This document shows, one piece after another, positions 19,910 through 27,675 of a DNA stretch of 40,309 nucleotides. Source of the stretch: Planctomycetota bacterium (GTDB lineage: Bacteria; Planctomycetota; Planctomycetia; Planctomycetales; Planctomycetaceae). A program made the position numbers and the translations under genes. Under the pieces are notes generated by a model, which saw only the letters and a list, made by a program, of their open reading frames with translations, was not told the origin of the DNA and made no database searches. Numbering within the stretch: position 1 is the first letter of the stretch; each line of letters opens with the position of its first letter. The stretch lies in NCBI GenBank assembly GCA_027624335.1, contig JAQBWV010000032.1, forward strand, positions 1 through 40,309. The letters are read 5' to 3'.

Positions 19910-21187
19910 TCAAACTCGTTGGAACACACTGCCGAAACGGGACGGTTCCGGAATCTCCCGCGCGCCGAACTGGCGACCAGCAGTCGTATATTCCGTAATG
20001 TCTATGGCGGCTCCGTTCTGGTCGGCACTTTCGTAACCCGCCATCAGAATCGCCATCGTGTCCCAGGCAAGCAGTGCTCCGGACTGCGGAAACTGGTCCG
20101 TGTTCAATGCGCAGCCGACAGCATCGTTCATCTCGCTGACGTAGCCATGTGAGTAGAACTGGTTTGGGCGCGGGAAACTCGTGCCCTGGGCCGTCGGCAG
20201 TTTCTCTCGAACCAGCAGGTTGCCTGCGTGAGTGGAGTTGGGCAGAAACAGTTCGTTTTCGTTGTTTGGATTGACTCGTAGATCGTACTGAGCGAAGTCC
20301 GTGATGACTGAGAACTCATTGCGGATTCCGCTGATGCTCAGGTCGTGACCAGTTAACTCGGCGATTGTCCGGTCCTCGAACACAACCGTTAGTCGACCGA
20401 AGTCGTCGACGTTCTGCATGACTCGAAAGAACTCACCACAGGATTCCGGCTGGTGTTTGAGGATCTGCAATGCCGCTGCTGATACTGACACCGGCCGGAT
20501 GGGTTGACCGTTGGCGAGAATCCCTTCGACCTGCTTCAGAAACAAAGCAGGCCCCAGCGGGTGGCAGGCCTTATTGAACAGCGCTCCGCCACCAGACTTC
20601 GAGGGAGTGTCATACGCCGGCGCATGTGACCCTTGATGAGCACACACACCGTGCTGGTAAAGCACTTTCCCCTTGCCTGTTTTTCTCGCCTCGGCAAGTA
20701 ACTCGACAATCCCCTTCATCCCGTCGAAATAGACAAAGTCCTCGGCGTACAGCAGTTTTGATCCAGACTCCCGCACAACATCGAGAACGTCCGCGAGATA
20801 CTCCATGGATTCCCGCTTGCGAACTGCGGCCTCGGCCATCCGCCCTTCCGGATATCCCGGCCAGATCACAGGCGGTTTTTCAAGCACGATGACGGGCACG
20901 CCAGCACGAGCGGCTTCAGCAGTGTATGGGCCGTGGGCGAAGTTCGCGCAGCAGATATTGTCGATCGTCGGTCGCACCGTTTCGAGCATTTCGGCGTGTG
21001 ACGTGAATGCATCGCGGATGCCGTGAGAAACAGCGAAAGCTTCAGCATTTTCCAGACGCCCTGATACGACTCCAGCGAGTTCAATTTCGACTCCGTTTCG
21101 GTGCGGGATCATTCCGTAAGTCTTCGCTGTGTAATCGGCAGCGAAACCGGTTCCGTTGATCGCAACAATTAGTTTCTGCTTCGGCAT
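19910..21187 (-). CDS. Gfo/Idh/MocA family oxidoreductase
   Basis: This 425-residue cytoplasmic NAD(P)-dependent oxidoreductase is of the Gfo/Idh/MocA type, whose members act on sugars, inositols and related polyols. The N-terminal Rossmann motif reads KLIVAINGTGFAADYTAKTY, and the family EKP motif appears as VIVLEKPP (about residue 105) after NICCANFAHGPYTAEAARAG. The C-terminal part is the substrate-binding beta-sheet domain. The ATG at 21187 was chosen because MPKQKLIVAINGTG starts directly at the first beta strand and AGAGA lies upstream; an in-frame start at 21247 would add 20 unlikely residues across the cold-shock terminator hairpin. It lacks the Tat signal found on many planctomycete members of the family. 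The substrate is unknown. Confidence 0.9.
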   Translation of the reverse strand: MPKQKLIVAINGTGFAADYTAKTYGMIPHRNGVEIELAGVVSGRLENAEAFAVSHGIRDAFTSHAEMLETVRPTIDNICCANFAHGPYTAEAARAGVPVIVLEKPPVIWPGYPEGRMAEAAVRKRESMEYLADVLDVVRESGSKLLYAEDFVYFDGMKGIVELLAEARKTGKGKVLYQHGVCAHQGSHAPAYDTPSKSGGGALFNKACHPLGPALFLKQVEGILANGQPIRPVSVSAAALQILKHQPESCGEFFRVMQNVDDFGRLTVVFEDRTIAELTGHDLSISGIRNEFSVITDFAQYDLRVNPNNENELFLPNSTHAGNLLVREKLPTAQGTSFPRPNQFYSHGYVSEMNDAVGCALNTDQFPQSGALLAWDTMAILMAGYESADQNGAAIDITEYTTAGRQFGAREIPEPSRFGSVFQRV

Positions 21188-21252
21188 TTGAAATCTCTTA
21201 TGGAGCGATGCGTGGCGGTCAGCAAACGGTGGCGAAACATGCATCAAATGAA

Positions 21253-21284
21253 GAAAGCCGACGAACAGTTGTTCGCCGGCTTTC
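21253..21284 (-). terminator. Hairpin terminator of the cold-shock gene
   Basis: On the minus strand GAAAGCCGGCGAAC is followed by a 4-base loop and then GTTCGTCGGCTTTC. This is a stem of about 14 pairs with one G:T pair, ending in a short T-run. It begins about 25 bases past the cold-shock stop codon and lies upstream of the oxidoreductase start, so it probably insulates the two genes. Confidence 0.8.
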
Positions 21285-21309
21285 TCAATGTTGCAGCTTT
21301 TCTCAGCAA

Positions 21310-21507
21310 TTAGACAGGACGAACATTTTCTGCTCGTGGTCCTTTGGGTCCATGGCCAGCGGTGTAAGAAACCTGCTGTCCTTCGTACAACTGTTCGAAT
21401 TGAACATCTTCGAGGTTTGACATGTGGAAGAACATGTCGTTGCCCCCTCCGGTGTCGATGAATCCGAAGCCCTTTTCCGTTAACTTTTTGATCGTGCCTT
21501 CAGCCAT
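21310..21507 (-). CDS. Cold-shock domain protein (CspA family)
   Basis: This complete 65-residue single cold-shock domain binds single-stranded nucleic acid and acts as an RNA chaperone or antiterminator. Both RNA-binding motifs are present: RNP1 as KGFGFID (residues 12-18) and RNP2 as DMFFHMS (24-30). The C-terminus GHGPKGPRAENVRPV is the usual family ending. GAGGAAG lies 6-7 bases before the ATG, a strong ribosome site by the standards of this window. It appears to be monocistronic, with a clear terminator hairpin downstream. The roughly 130 bases upstream could form a structured leader as in other csp genes, but I could not identify a cold-box element. Confidence 0.96.
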   Translation of the reverse strand: MAEGTIKKLTEKGFGFIDTGGGNDMFFHMSNLEDVQFEQLYEGQQVSYTAGHGPKGPRAENVRPV

Positions 21508-21837
21508 TACTTCACTTCCTCAAGAAACTTGTGCAGCGATGCCCGAAACGACGTGTTCGAGCCTTTCCGCCACTATCGCCGGAAATTGTAGCGAAGACGT
21601 GCAACAGCACAATGGCGAGTTTGGCTTACATTTCAAAAATTGAGCACATGCGTGCCGACCGGCGGGTCATCCCAATCCACAATGCTGGATTCGTTTCCAA
21701 CCTTCAGGAGCCCGGCAATCGTGGGTTGCCGCACGCTACGACGGGTCAGAATTAAGTTCTGCACGCGTCGCGGATTGGCATCGTCACTTGTGTCGGGCGA
21801 ACTCAGCTGTCGTCCCGTAATCCCCACAGGGTGCGTG
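21508..21837. other. Intergenic region upstream of the cold-shock gene
   Basis: These 330 bases lie between the cold-shock start and the end of the small acidic-protein gene, both on the minus strand. Short open frames on either strand here lack family resemblance and ribosome sites. It should contain the cold-shock promoter and leader. I see no clear hairpin after the small gene, so read-through from it is possible. Confidence 0.45.
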
Positions 21838-22062
21838 TCAGCTCAGTGCGGATTTCAGTTGATCGAAGTCGCTAAACACTTCGTCGAGATCAGCAAAACT
21901 GATCGACGTTGATTCGAACCATTTTGCCAGAATCTGAAGATCTTCGATGTCGCGTTGATCAATCCCTTCGGGGAAGTCCAATTGTAGATCAGGGCTGGTT
22001 GCGAAATCCGCCTGACACGATTCCATGCAGACGTTGGGGGCGTCGATCGAGATGGTCTTCAT
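21838..22062 (-). CDS. Small acidic hypothetical protein
   Basis: I do not recognise this 74-residue protein. It begins MKTISIDAPNVCMESC and ends FSDFDQLKSALS. It is strongly acidic (many D and E, few K and R), has two cysteines near the N-terminus, and is probably helical in its second half (DIEDLQILAKWFESTSISFADLDEVF). A GGAG lies 6 bases before the ATG. The composition differs from the arginine-rich spurious frames common in this DNA, which favours a real gene. It has no signal peptide or membrane segment, so it is probably cytoplasmic. A partner or regulatory role cannot be told from the sequence. Confidence 0.6.
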   Translation of the reverse strand: MKTISIDAPNVCMESCQADFATSPDLQLDFPEGIDQRDIEDLQILAKWFESTSISFADLDEVFSDFDQLKSALS

Positions 22063-22637
22063 TCTGCACTCCGGCTCTGGTGTGATTCTGTGAGGTTAAA
22101 TTCTCAAGAGTTGCAAGCAATCGTGCGTCGACATCGCTGCTCAGCAGTCAACGTAGGTCTTCGAATCACCGTGAGCCGGATCTCACACGCAGAATGGCGG
22201 CAGCAACTGAAACATTCGAAGACGCGTCCTAAGCCACGTGCCACCGTTTCGTCGCGTGAGTTTCGGCTTCTTCCTGACATGGTCCGTCGACTCGGACAGC
22301 AGCGGTGACCTGACAACGTGGCTCCAACTGACTGTCGAGCGCGAGAATGTCTGAACGAGGAGGCATCTTGCTGGTTCCGCACGGGCTCCCGGTCGTCCGG
22401 GGTGGATCGTTCACTGCTGACCCAGTCACCATCTATCCGGCCAGACAATCCGTTACAGAATTCTGGAGGGAACTCAGCTACGCGGAATCGAATGATCGTT
22501 GACGAATCTCTGTTCTGGACTTAGATCCCGCGACCTGCGGCAGTAATATAGGAGTTCGTTGATCTGACGTTTGGGGGAGTTGCAGAAGCGTCGATCTGAG
22601 TTCTTACTTCGACATTGAACAGTGAGGCGGCACGGAA
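22063..22637. other. Intergenic region without recognisable genes
   Basis: These 575 bases between the small acidic-protein gene (leftward) and the module 3 genes (rightward) contain only short arginine- and serine-rich frames with no ribosome site or family resemblance. The region is divergent and should carry the promoter of module 3. No tRNA, repeat pair or strong hairpin was noticed. Confidence 0.5.
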
Positions 22638-22943
22638 ATGGATCAGGTCTTTGAAGGCACTCCAACAGCCGAAATTCAGCTGGACGGGCATCGTGTGACG
22701 CGAGGTCATGTCAGCAACGACTGGGGGTCGAAGCTGCAATGGGTTGTGCGGAGAGATGGCAAGGACGTCGCCACGGTTCCGGCTCGGATGGAAGCGACTT
22801 TCGAGCACGACGACAAAACGGCGGGTAAGTACGAGATCGTTCTGCAGCACTTCAAGTATGTGAACTATCGCAAAGATGCCAAAGGCGACTACACCGAGAG
22901 CAGGTTCATCGATATCTCAAACGTCGTTTCGTACACGATTTAG
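22638..22943 (+). CDS. Hypothetical small beta-rich protein at the head of module 3
   Basis: I do not recognise this 101-residue protein as a named family. It runs MDQVFEGTPTAEIQLDGHRV to FIDISNVVSYTI, with alternating hydrophobic residues and turns (KLQWVVRRDGKDV, GKYEIVLQHFKY) that suggest an immunoglobulin-like beta sandwich. It has no signal peptide. An in-frame stop lies five codons before the ATG, so there is no longer N-terminus; CACGGAA precedes the start. It ends 110 bases before the DUF1501 gene on the same strand and could be co-transcribed. It might be an independent small protein or the surviving C-terminal domain of a once larger exported protein. Amino-acid composition favours a real gene. 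Confidence 0.65.
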   Translation: MDQVFEGTPTAEIQLDGHRVTRGHVSNDWGSKLQWVVRRDGKDVATVPARMEATFEHDDKTAGKYEIVLQHFKYVNYRKDAKGDYTESRFIDISNVVSYTI

Positions 22944-23053
22944 TCCTGATCGCCATCCAATCCAGCCCGCTGCGGTTTCAGTCGGTCTGATGGTTCTTTC
23001 GTCACTCACGATGACCGGATCTGGCACGACGTCAATTCGGAAAGGAATCGACA

Positions 23054-24430
23054 ATGCTTCATCTTGGAGATGAGAACGTATCGTTGTGCAGCGGGATTCG
23101 CCGCCGCAGTTTTCTTCAGGCAGGTGCCGCCGGCATGGCTGGCCTCACGCTTCCAAACCTGTTGCAGTTGGAAACTCGCGGCGCGGTCGATCAATCCAAA
23201 GCGAAGATTCGTAACTGTATCACGATCTTTCTGGTTGGATCGCCGGGTCATCTGGACACGTGGGATATGAAACCCGAAGCGCCGGAAGATATCCGAGGCG
23301 GCTTCAAACCGGTCAACACGAACGTTCCCGGTATCGACATCTGTGAGCATTTTCCGCAGATGGCAAAGATGATGGACAAAGTGGCTTTGATCCGCAGCCT
23401 GCACCACAAAACGGGCGCGTCTCACGAGAACGGCCAGCGCTGGATGATGTCCGGCCATGATTTCACACAGGACAGCATGCAGCCTTACATGGGCTCTGTG
23501 GTCTCTCGCGTGTTTGGCCCGAAGAGTAATCTTCCGTCGGCGGTGATCCTGCCGGACAAGATTGGCAACACGGGGACGGCGACACCGCACGGTCAGGAAG
23601 CCGCGTATCTGGGCAGTGGGCATCAACCATTCTTTCTGGGCGGCGATCCTTCTCGTGCAGACTTCAAAGTCGCCAATCTTCAACCGCCCGATGGCCAGAC
23701 CGAATTCCGGATCAATGCCCGCCGCAACATTCTCAAAGAGCTGGATACCTTGCAGCGTCGTGCGGAGACCAACACGACCATTCAACGCGACACCGCTTAT
23801 TCGCGAGCGTTCAATCTGCTCACCTCGCCCGAGACGAAGATGGCGTTTGATCTGACTGACGAACCGGACAAGCTGCGCGACCGCTACGGTCGCAGCACGT
23901 TCGGTCAAAGTTGTCTGATGGCCCGGCGAATCATCGAACGCGGCTCGCGATTTGTCACCGTCAACCATTTCGACACGGTCTTCAACATCGCTTGCTGGGA
24001 TATGCACGCTGATGGCGGGGGACTCAACAATACGCACAAGGATTACGAGTACCTGCTGTGTCCTCAGTTTGACCAGGCTTTCACGGCGCTCGTTGAAGAT
24101 CTTGAACAACGAGGTCTTCTCGAAGAAACGGTGATCGCTGTGCTCAGCGAGTTTGGCCGAACACCGAAGCTGAATCCTCGCGGTGGTCGGGATCACTATC
24201 CGTCCGCATGGACCAACTTCCTGTGCGGGGCCAACATTAAAGGCGGTCAGGCAATTGGCTCGACCGACCGTATTGGAGCGGCTCCGCACGACCGACCGAT
24301 TTTGCCACCTCAGATTGTGGCATCAATCTACCATGCGATGGGCATCGATCTTGAGACGACCATGATGCCGGGACCGGGAGGCAGGCCCATTCGCCTCATC
24401 GAAGCGGAACCAATCATGGAACTGTTTTGA
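23054..24430 (+). CDS. DUF1501 family protein, module 3
   Basis: This 458-residue protein has a twin-arginine signal (GIRRRSFLQAGAAGMAGLTL, arginines 16-18). It is the most divergent of the four DUF1501 proteins. The first block reads GSPGHLDTWDMK instead of GGxSxxDTFD, the middle block is CWDMHADGGG, then LSEFGRTPKLNP and GGRDHYPSAWTNFLCGANIKGG. The acidic and histidine positions thought to bind metal are kept. AGGA lies 8 bases upstream of the ATG at 23054. The next gene starts 212 bases on, after a repeat-bearing gap, and the partner DUF1549/DUF1553 protein is two genes downstream, an order unlike the adjacent pairs in the other modules. Confidence 0.93.
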   Translation: MLHLGDENVSLCSGIRRRSFLQAGAAGMAGLTLPNLLQLETRGAVDQSKAKIRNCITIFLVGSPGHLDTWDMKPEAPEDIRGGFKPVNTNVPGIDICEHFPQMAKMMDKVALIRSLHHKTGASHENGQRWMMSGHDFTQDSMQPYMGSVVSRVFGPKSNLPSAVILPDKIGNTGTATPHGQEAAYLGSGHQPFFLGGDPSRADFKVANLQPPDGQTEFRINARRNILKELDTLQRRAETNTTIQRDTAYSRAFNLLTSPETKMAFDLTDEPDKLRDRYGRSTFGQSCLMARRIIERGSRFVTVNHFDTVFNIACWDMHADGGGLNNTHKDYEYLLCPQFDQAFTALVEDLEQRGLLEETVIAVLSEFGRTPKLNPRGGRDHYPSAWTNFLCGANIKGGQAIGSTDRIGAAPHDRPILPPQIVASIYHAMGIDLETTMMPGPGGRPIRLIEAEPIMELF

Positions 24431-24642
24431 GCCGTCATCGGCATCCTGCAGCGAAGGCCCAAGCGGAGTGACCCGACCATAATGGCTGGTTCGCGAAGCG
24501 ACAAAATGATTCGCCATGCGCGTTCGGTGAGAAACAGATCGTCGAATTTCTTTCCGAGCTGATGGCAGCACGTCTTCTACCTGCGGAATCCATCCATAAT
24601 TCATCGACTGCCCCGGCAACGTAACTTTTCAGACAGCATGCA

Positions 24643-27582
24643 ATGCCCTTCCACTTGACCACATTCGCCGCTCGTGGACTTGCCCTGGCGGCAGTTGTCC
24701 TTGCCGTCGCGTCTGAACTTTCGGCAGCACCTGTGATCAACAGTCTCACCGTTCGAGGTCTGCAGGTTGGTGGCACCACGACGATCCGTATTGATGGTTC
24801 CGATCTGTTGCCGAATCCTCGGCTTCTGATGTCGGTGCCGATTGCTCAGCAGACTCTGAAGCCCAATCCGACAGCCACGCGAATCGAGTTCGATGTGACT
24901 TTGGCCGCTGATGTTCGGTCTGGCCTGTGCAACTTCTGGGTGGTCACAGACTCGGGCGCGGCAGCGGCTGAGATCATCGCCGTTGATGGACTCCCCAGCA
25001 TTCCGTTTACTGCCGAGGTTGCAGCTCTTCCCGTCGCGTTGCACGGAGTCGTCTCTGGCAGTTCGAAAGTCAGAACCATGTTTGCGGCGGCAAGAGGGCA
25101 GGCGGTTCTGCTGGAGGTTGAAAGTCAGCGGCTCGGTGGCAAGCTGCGTCCGGTGCTGCACATTTACGACAGCTCGAACCGGCATTTGAAATGGTCGCTG
25201 CCTTCTACGGTACTGCGAGGTGACACGAGACTTAAGTTCACGGCACCGAACGACGGCAATTACACCGTCGAGCTACACGATCTGCAGTATGCCGCGCCGG
25301 CTCTCGGATATTTTCGGCTCAAGATTGGCACCTGGCAGTACGCCGATCAGGCTTTTCCTCCAGCGATCGAGCGGGCCAGACCCGCTCAGGTACAGTTACT
25401 CGGGAATCTTCCTGCCGGACACATGGTCGACGTCGCAAGCGGCGAGTCTCCTGAGGGTAGACCGCTGGCACAGAGTGGTTCCGCAGTCAACGCCTTTCAG
25501 CCGCCGGTTCTGATCAGCGATCTTCCAGAGCTTGTCGAAGCCGCTCCCGCAGAAGGTTTGCAACAGCTGCCTTCAGCTCCATTCGGAATCAGCGGTCGGC
25601 TGCTCGCTGAGGGTGAACAGGACCGTTACCAGTTGACCGTCGCTGCCGGTGCGAAGTTGAGGTTCGAAGTCTTCGCCGATCGACTGGGGTCCCCGATGGA
25701 CGCGGTGTTGCAGATTCTCAACGAACAGGGCGGGCAACTGGCGATCAATGATGACGCTGGTGGAACTGCGGATCCGACACTGGATTACACCGTCCCGGCC
25801 AACACGACTGCAGTGATCGTGGCCGTGAAAGAGGCCAACGGGATCGGAAGCCCAAACAACGTCTATCGCATCAAAGTCAGTTCGCTAACGCCGGAAGCCG
25901 ACGGCGGCGACTTTCGTCTCACCGTCGCTCACCAGCAGGAAAGCGTCACCGCAGGAGAACGGCTGATCGTCAAAGTGACAGCCGAACGGGACGGCTACAC
26001 GGGGCCGATTCAGCTGGATTTCGTGTCACTGCCGGATGGTGTGCAGAGTCAGGGAACACTGATCGCAGCAGACGCGAGCTCGACTCTTATGACGCTGCAC
26101 GGCGCTGGGCTGACGACGAATCACCTGCTGACGTCACTTCGTGGCACGGCTCGTATTGCAGAACGCGAAGTCGTGCGGTACGCCACGAACTCGACACATC
26201 CTCTAAGCACGATGCAGCCATGGCTCGGTCATGAACTGGCAATCGCCCTTGCAGGTCCGTCACTGGTTGACTTCGATTTCGGCTGGGGTCGGATTGACGA
26301 CACAACACGGCTGGTGCTTGGTGCGAAGCTGGACGTTCCGTTGGAAGTGTTTCGCCCAGGCGGTTTCGATGGTCCTGTCCGAGTAACGGTGGATTCCAGC
26401 CAGAGCCCCGTGAGTGTTAACGGTCGGGTCGACGCCAATCGGACGGTCCGTTCCGAAACCAACCAGCCGGTGGAAATCGCGGGTGACCCGGTTTCTCAAA
26501 AGGCGTGGGATGCGAAACTGGCAGCCGACAAGACAGTGGCTGACGCGCAGGTTCGTCAGACGACCGTGGCGCAAGCGGCGGCCAAAGTGACCGCCGATGC
26601 AGCCGCGAAACTAAAGATTGCGACGGCCCAACTCGCGACGGCGATGACAGCGGCTACTCAAGCGGCCACTCTGGCAAAGACGACATCCGGTGCAGCCGCC
26701 GCAACCGGCGAGGCACTCACGAAAGTCGTTGCCAGGGTGCAAGCCGTTGCATCGTCCAAAGACGCTGCGGCGGAGGGCACACCGGAAAGTTCCGCTGCGG
26801 CGGTTGTCGCTGTGGCTCAGGAACTTCAGACCGCGGCTCTGGCAAAGGCGGTCGCAGTCAAGACAGCAGAGGCCGCTGCCACAAAGGCAAAAGAAGAAGC
26901 GGAGGTTCTGGTCGTCGCTCAGACTGCGTTCACTCAGGCTGATTCTGCGGTCAAAGCCGCGATGGCAGCCGAGGCGAAGGCGACAGCTGACGAGGACACG
27001 CTGGTGAAGGCTGCAATCGTCGCTCAACAGGCTGCGGCGACGGCAGCGGACAATGCGGCGCGGCTGGCAAAGAACGCCGGCACGTTCAGCATTTTCGTTC
27101 CTGCTGACCTTAGCGAGACAGGTTACGAGGTTGCCTTTATGGCGGAGTTGCTTAGTCGAGACAAGAAGACCGTTCTGGCGACGCGATACTCCGAGGTTCG
27201 CAGAATTCCAACATTGAATCCGATCGTTCTGCAGCCTGCGACGCCGGCTGCAATGTCTGCCGTCATTGATGCGCAGGCGGGAGCCACTATCGTGATTTCC
27301 GGAAAGGTGAATCGACTGGCCGGAATGGATCAGGACGTGACGGTGTCACTGGTCGGCCTGCCCGCCGGTATTGCCGTCCCAACAGCTGCCGTGAAGGCGG
27401 ATCAGGCAGATTACCAACTGGAAGTGAAGTTTCCGGCAACGTTCAAGCCAGCAGAGCTGGCGGGCATTCGCCTGTTCGCCACGGGGAAGACGCGTGCCAG
27501 TTCTCCTCTTCCCGTAAGAAGCCGGGAACTGCCACTGACGATTCAGCTCACACTGCCTCCGCCGACAGAAGTGAAGAAATAG
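24643..27582 (+). CDS. Exported multidomain protein with pre-peptidase-like domains and a long Ala-rich helical insert
   Basis: This is a 979-residue protein with a signal peptide (residues 1-28, ending SELSA). Residues 30-125 look like an IPT/TIG-type beta domain (PVINSLTVRGLQVGGTTTIR). Two pre-peptidase C-terminal-like domains follow at about 130-230 and 315-420; the second has SGRLLAEGEQDRYQLTVAAG and DAVLQILNEQGGQL. Further beta domains reach about residue 620. Residues 621-812 switch abruptly to an alanine-rich, proline-poor sequence (KVTADAAAKLKIATAQLATA, AAIVAQQAAATAADNAARLA) expected to form a long helix or coiled coil. After it come more beta strands, starting FSIFVPADLSETGYEV. No enzyme motif is seen. 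It lies 93 bases before the cytochrome/DUF1553 gene and is probably a structural or substrate-binding partner. Confidence 0.88.
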   Translation: MPFHLTTFAARGLALAAVVLAVASELSAAPVINSLTVRGLQVGGTTTIRIDGSDLLPNPRLLMSVPIAQQTLKPNPTATRIEFDVTLAADVRSGLCNFWVVTDSGAAAAEIIAVDGLPSIPFTAEVAALPVALHGVVSGSSKVRTMFAAARGQAVLLEVESQRLGGKLRPVLHIYDSSNRHLKWSLPSTVLRGDTRLKFTAPNDGNYTVELHDLQYAAPALGYFRLKIGTWQYADQAFPPAIERARPAQVQLLGNLPAGHMVDVASGESPEGRPLAQSGSAVNAFQPPVLISDLPELVEAAPAEGLQQLPSAPFGISGRLLAEGEQDRYQLTVAAGAKLRFEVFADRLGSPMDAVLQILNEQGGQLAINDDAGGTADPTLDYTVPANTTAVIVAVKEANGIGSPNNVYRIKVSSLTPEADGGDFRLTVAHQQESVTAGERLIVKVTAERDGYTGPIQLDFVSLPDGVQSQGTLIAADASSTLMTLHGAGLTTNHLLTSLRGTARIAEREVVRYATNSTHPLSTMQPWLGHELAIALAGPSLVDFDFGWGRIDDTTRLVLGAKLDVPLEVFRPGGFDGPVRVTVDSSQSPVSVNGRVDANRTVRSETNQPVEIAGDPVSQKAWDAKLAADKTVADAQVRQTTVAQAAAKVTADAAAKLKIATAQLATAMTAATQAATLAKTTSGAAAATGEALTKVVARVQAVASSKDAAAEGTPESSAAAVVAVAQELQTAALAKAVAVKTAEAAATKAKEEAEVLVVAQTAFTQADSAVKAAMAAEAKATADEDTLVKAAIVAQQAAATAADNAARLAKNAGTFSIFVPADLSETGYEVAFMAELLSRDKKTVLATRYSEVRRIPTLNPIVLQPATPAAMSAVIDAQAGATIVISGKVNRLAGMDQDVTVSLVGLPAGIAVPTAAVKADQADYQLEVKFPATFKPAELAGIRLFATGKTRASSPLPVRSRELPLTIQLTLPPPTEVKK

Positions 27583-27675
27583 GCAGACCCCGACCGGACC
27601 AGCCTGGAAAGGCATTGGTCGTACTAAGTTGGCGACGAAACGAATTTAACTTTCCGTCTCAGGAATTCAGCAGAT

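Noticed and set aside
22104..22448. Minus-strand frame of 114 codons upstream of module 3
   Set aside because: Its serine/arginine/cysteine-rich composition is typical of spurious frames in this DNA and there is no ribosome site.
23006..24289. Minus-strand frame of 427 codons opposite the module 3 DUF1501 gene
   Set aside because: It is antisense to conserved motifs, has a basic composition and no family features.
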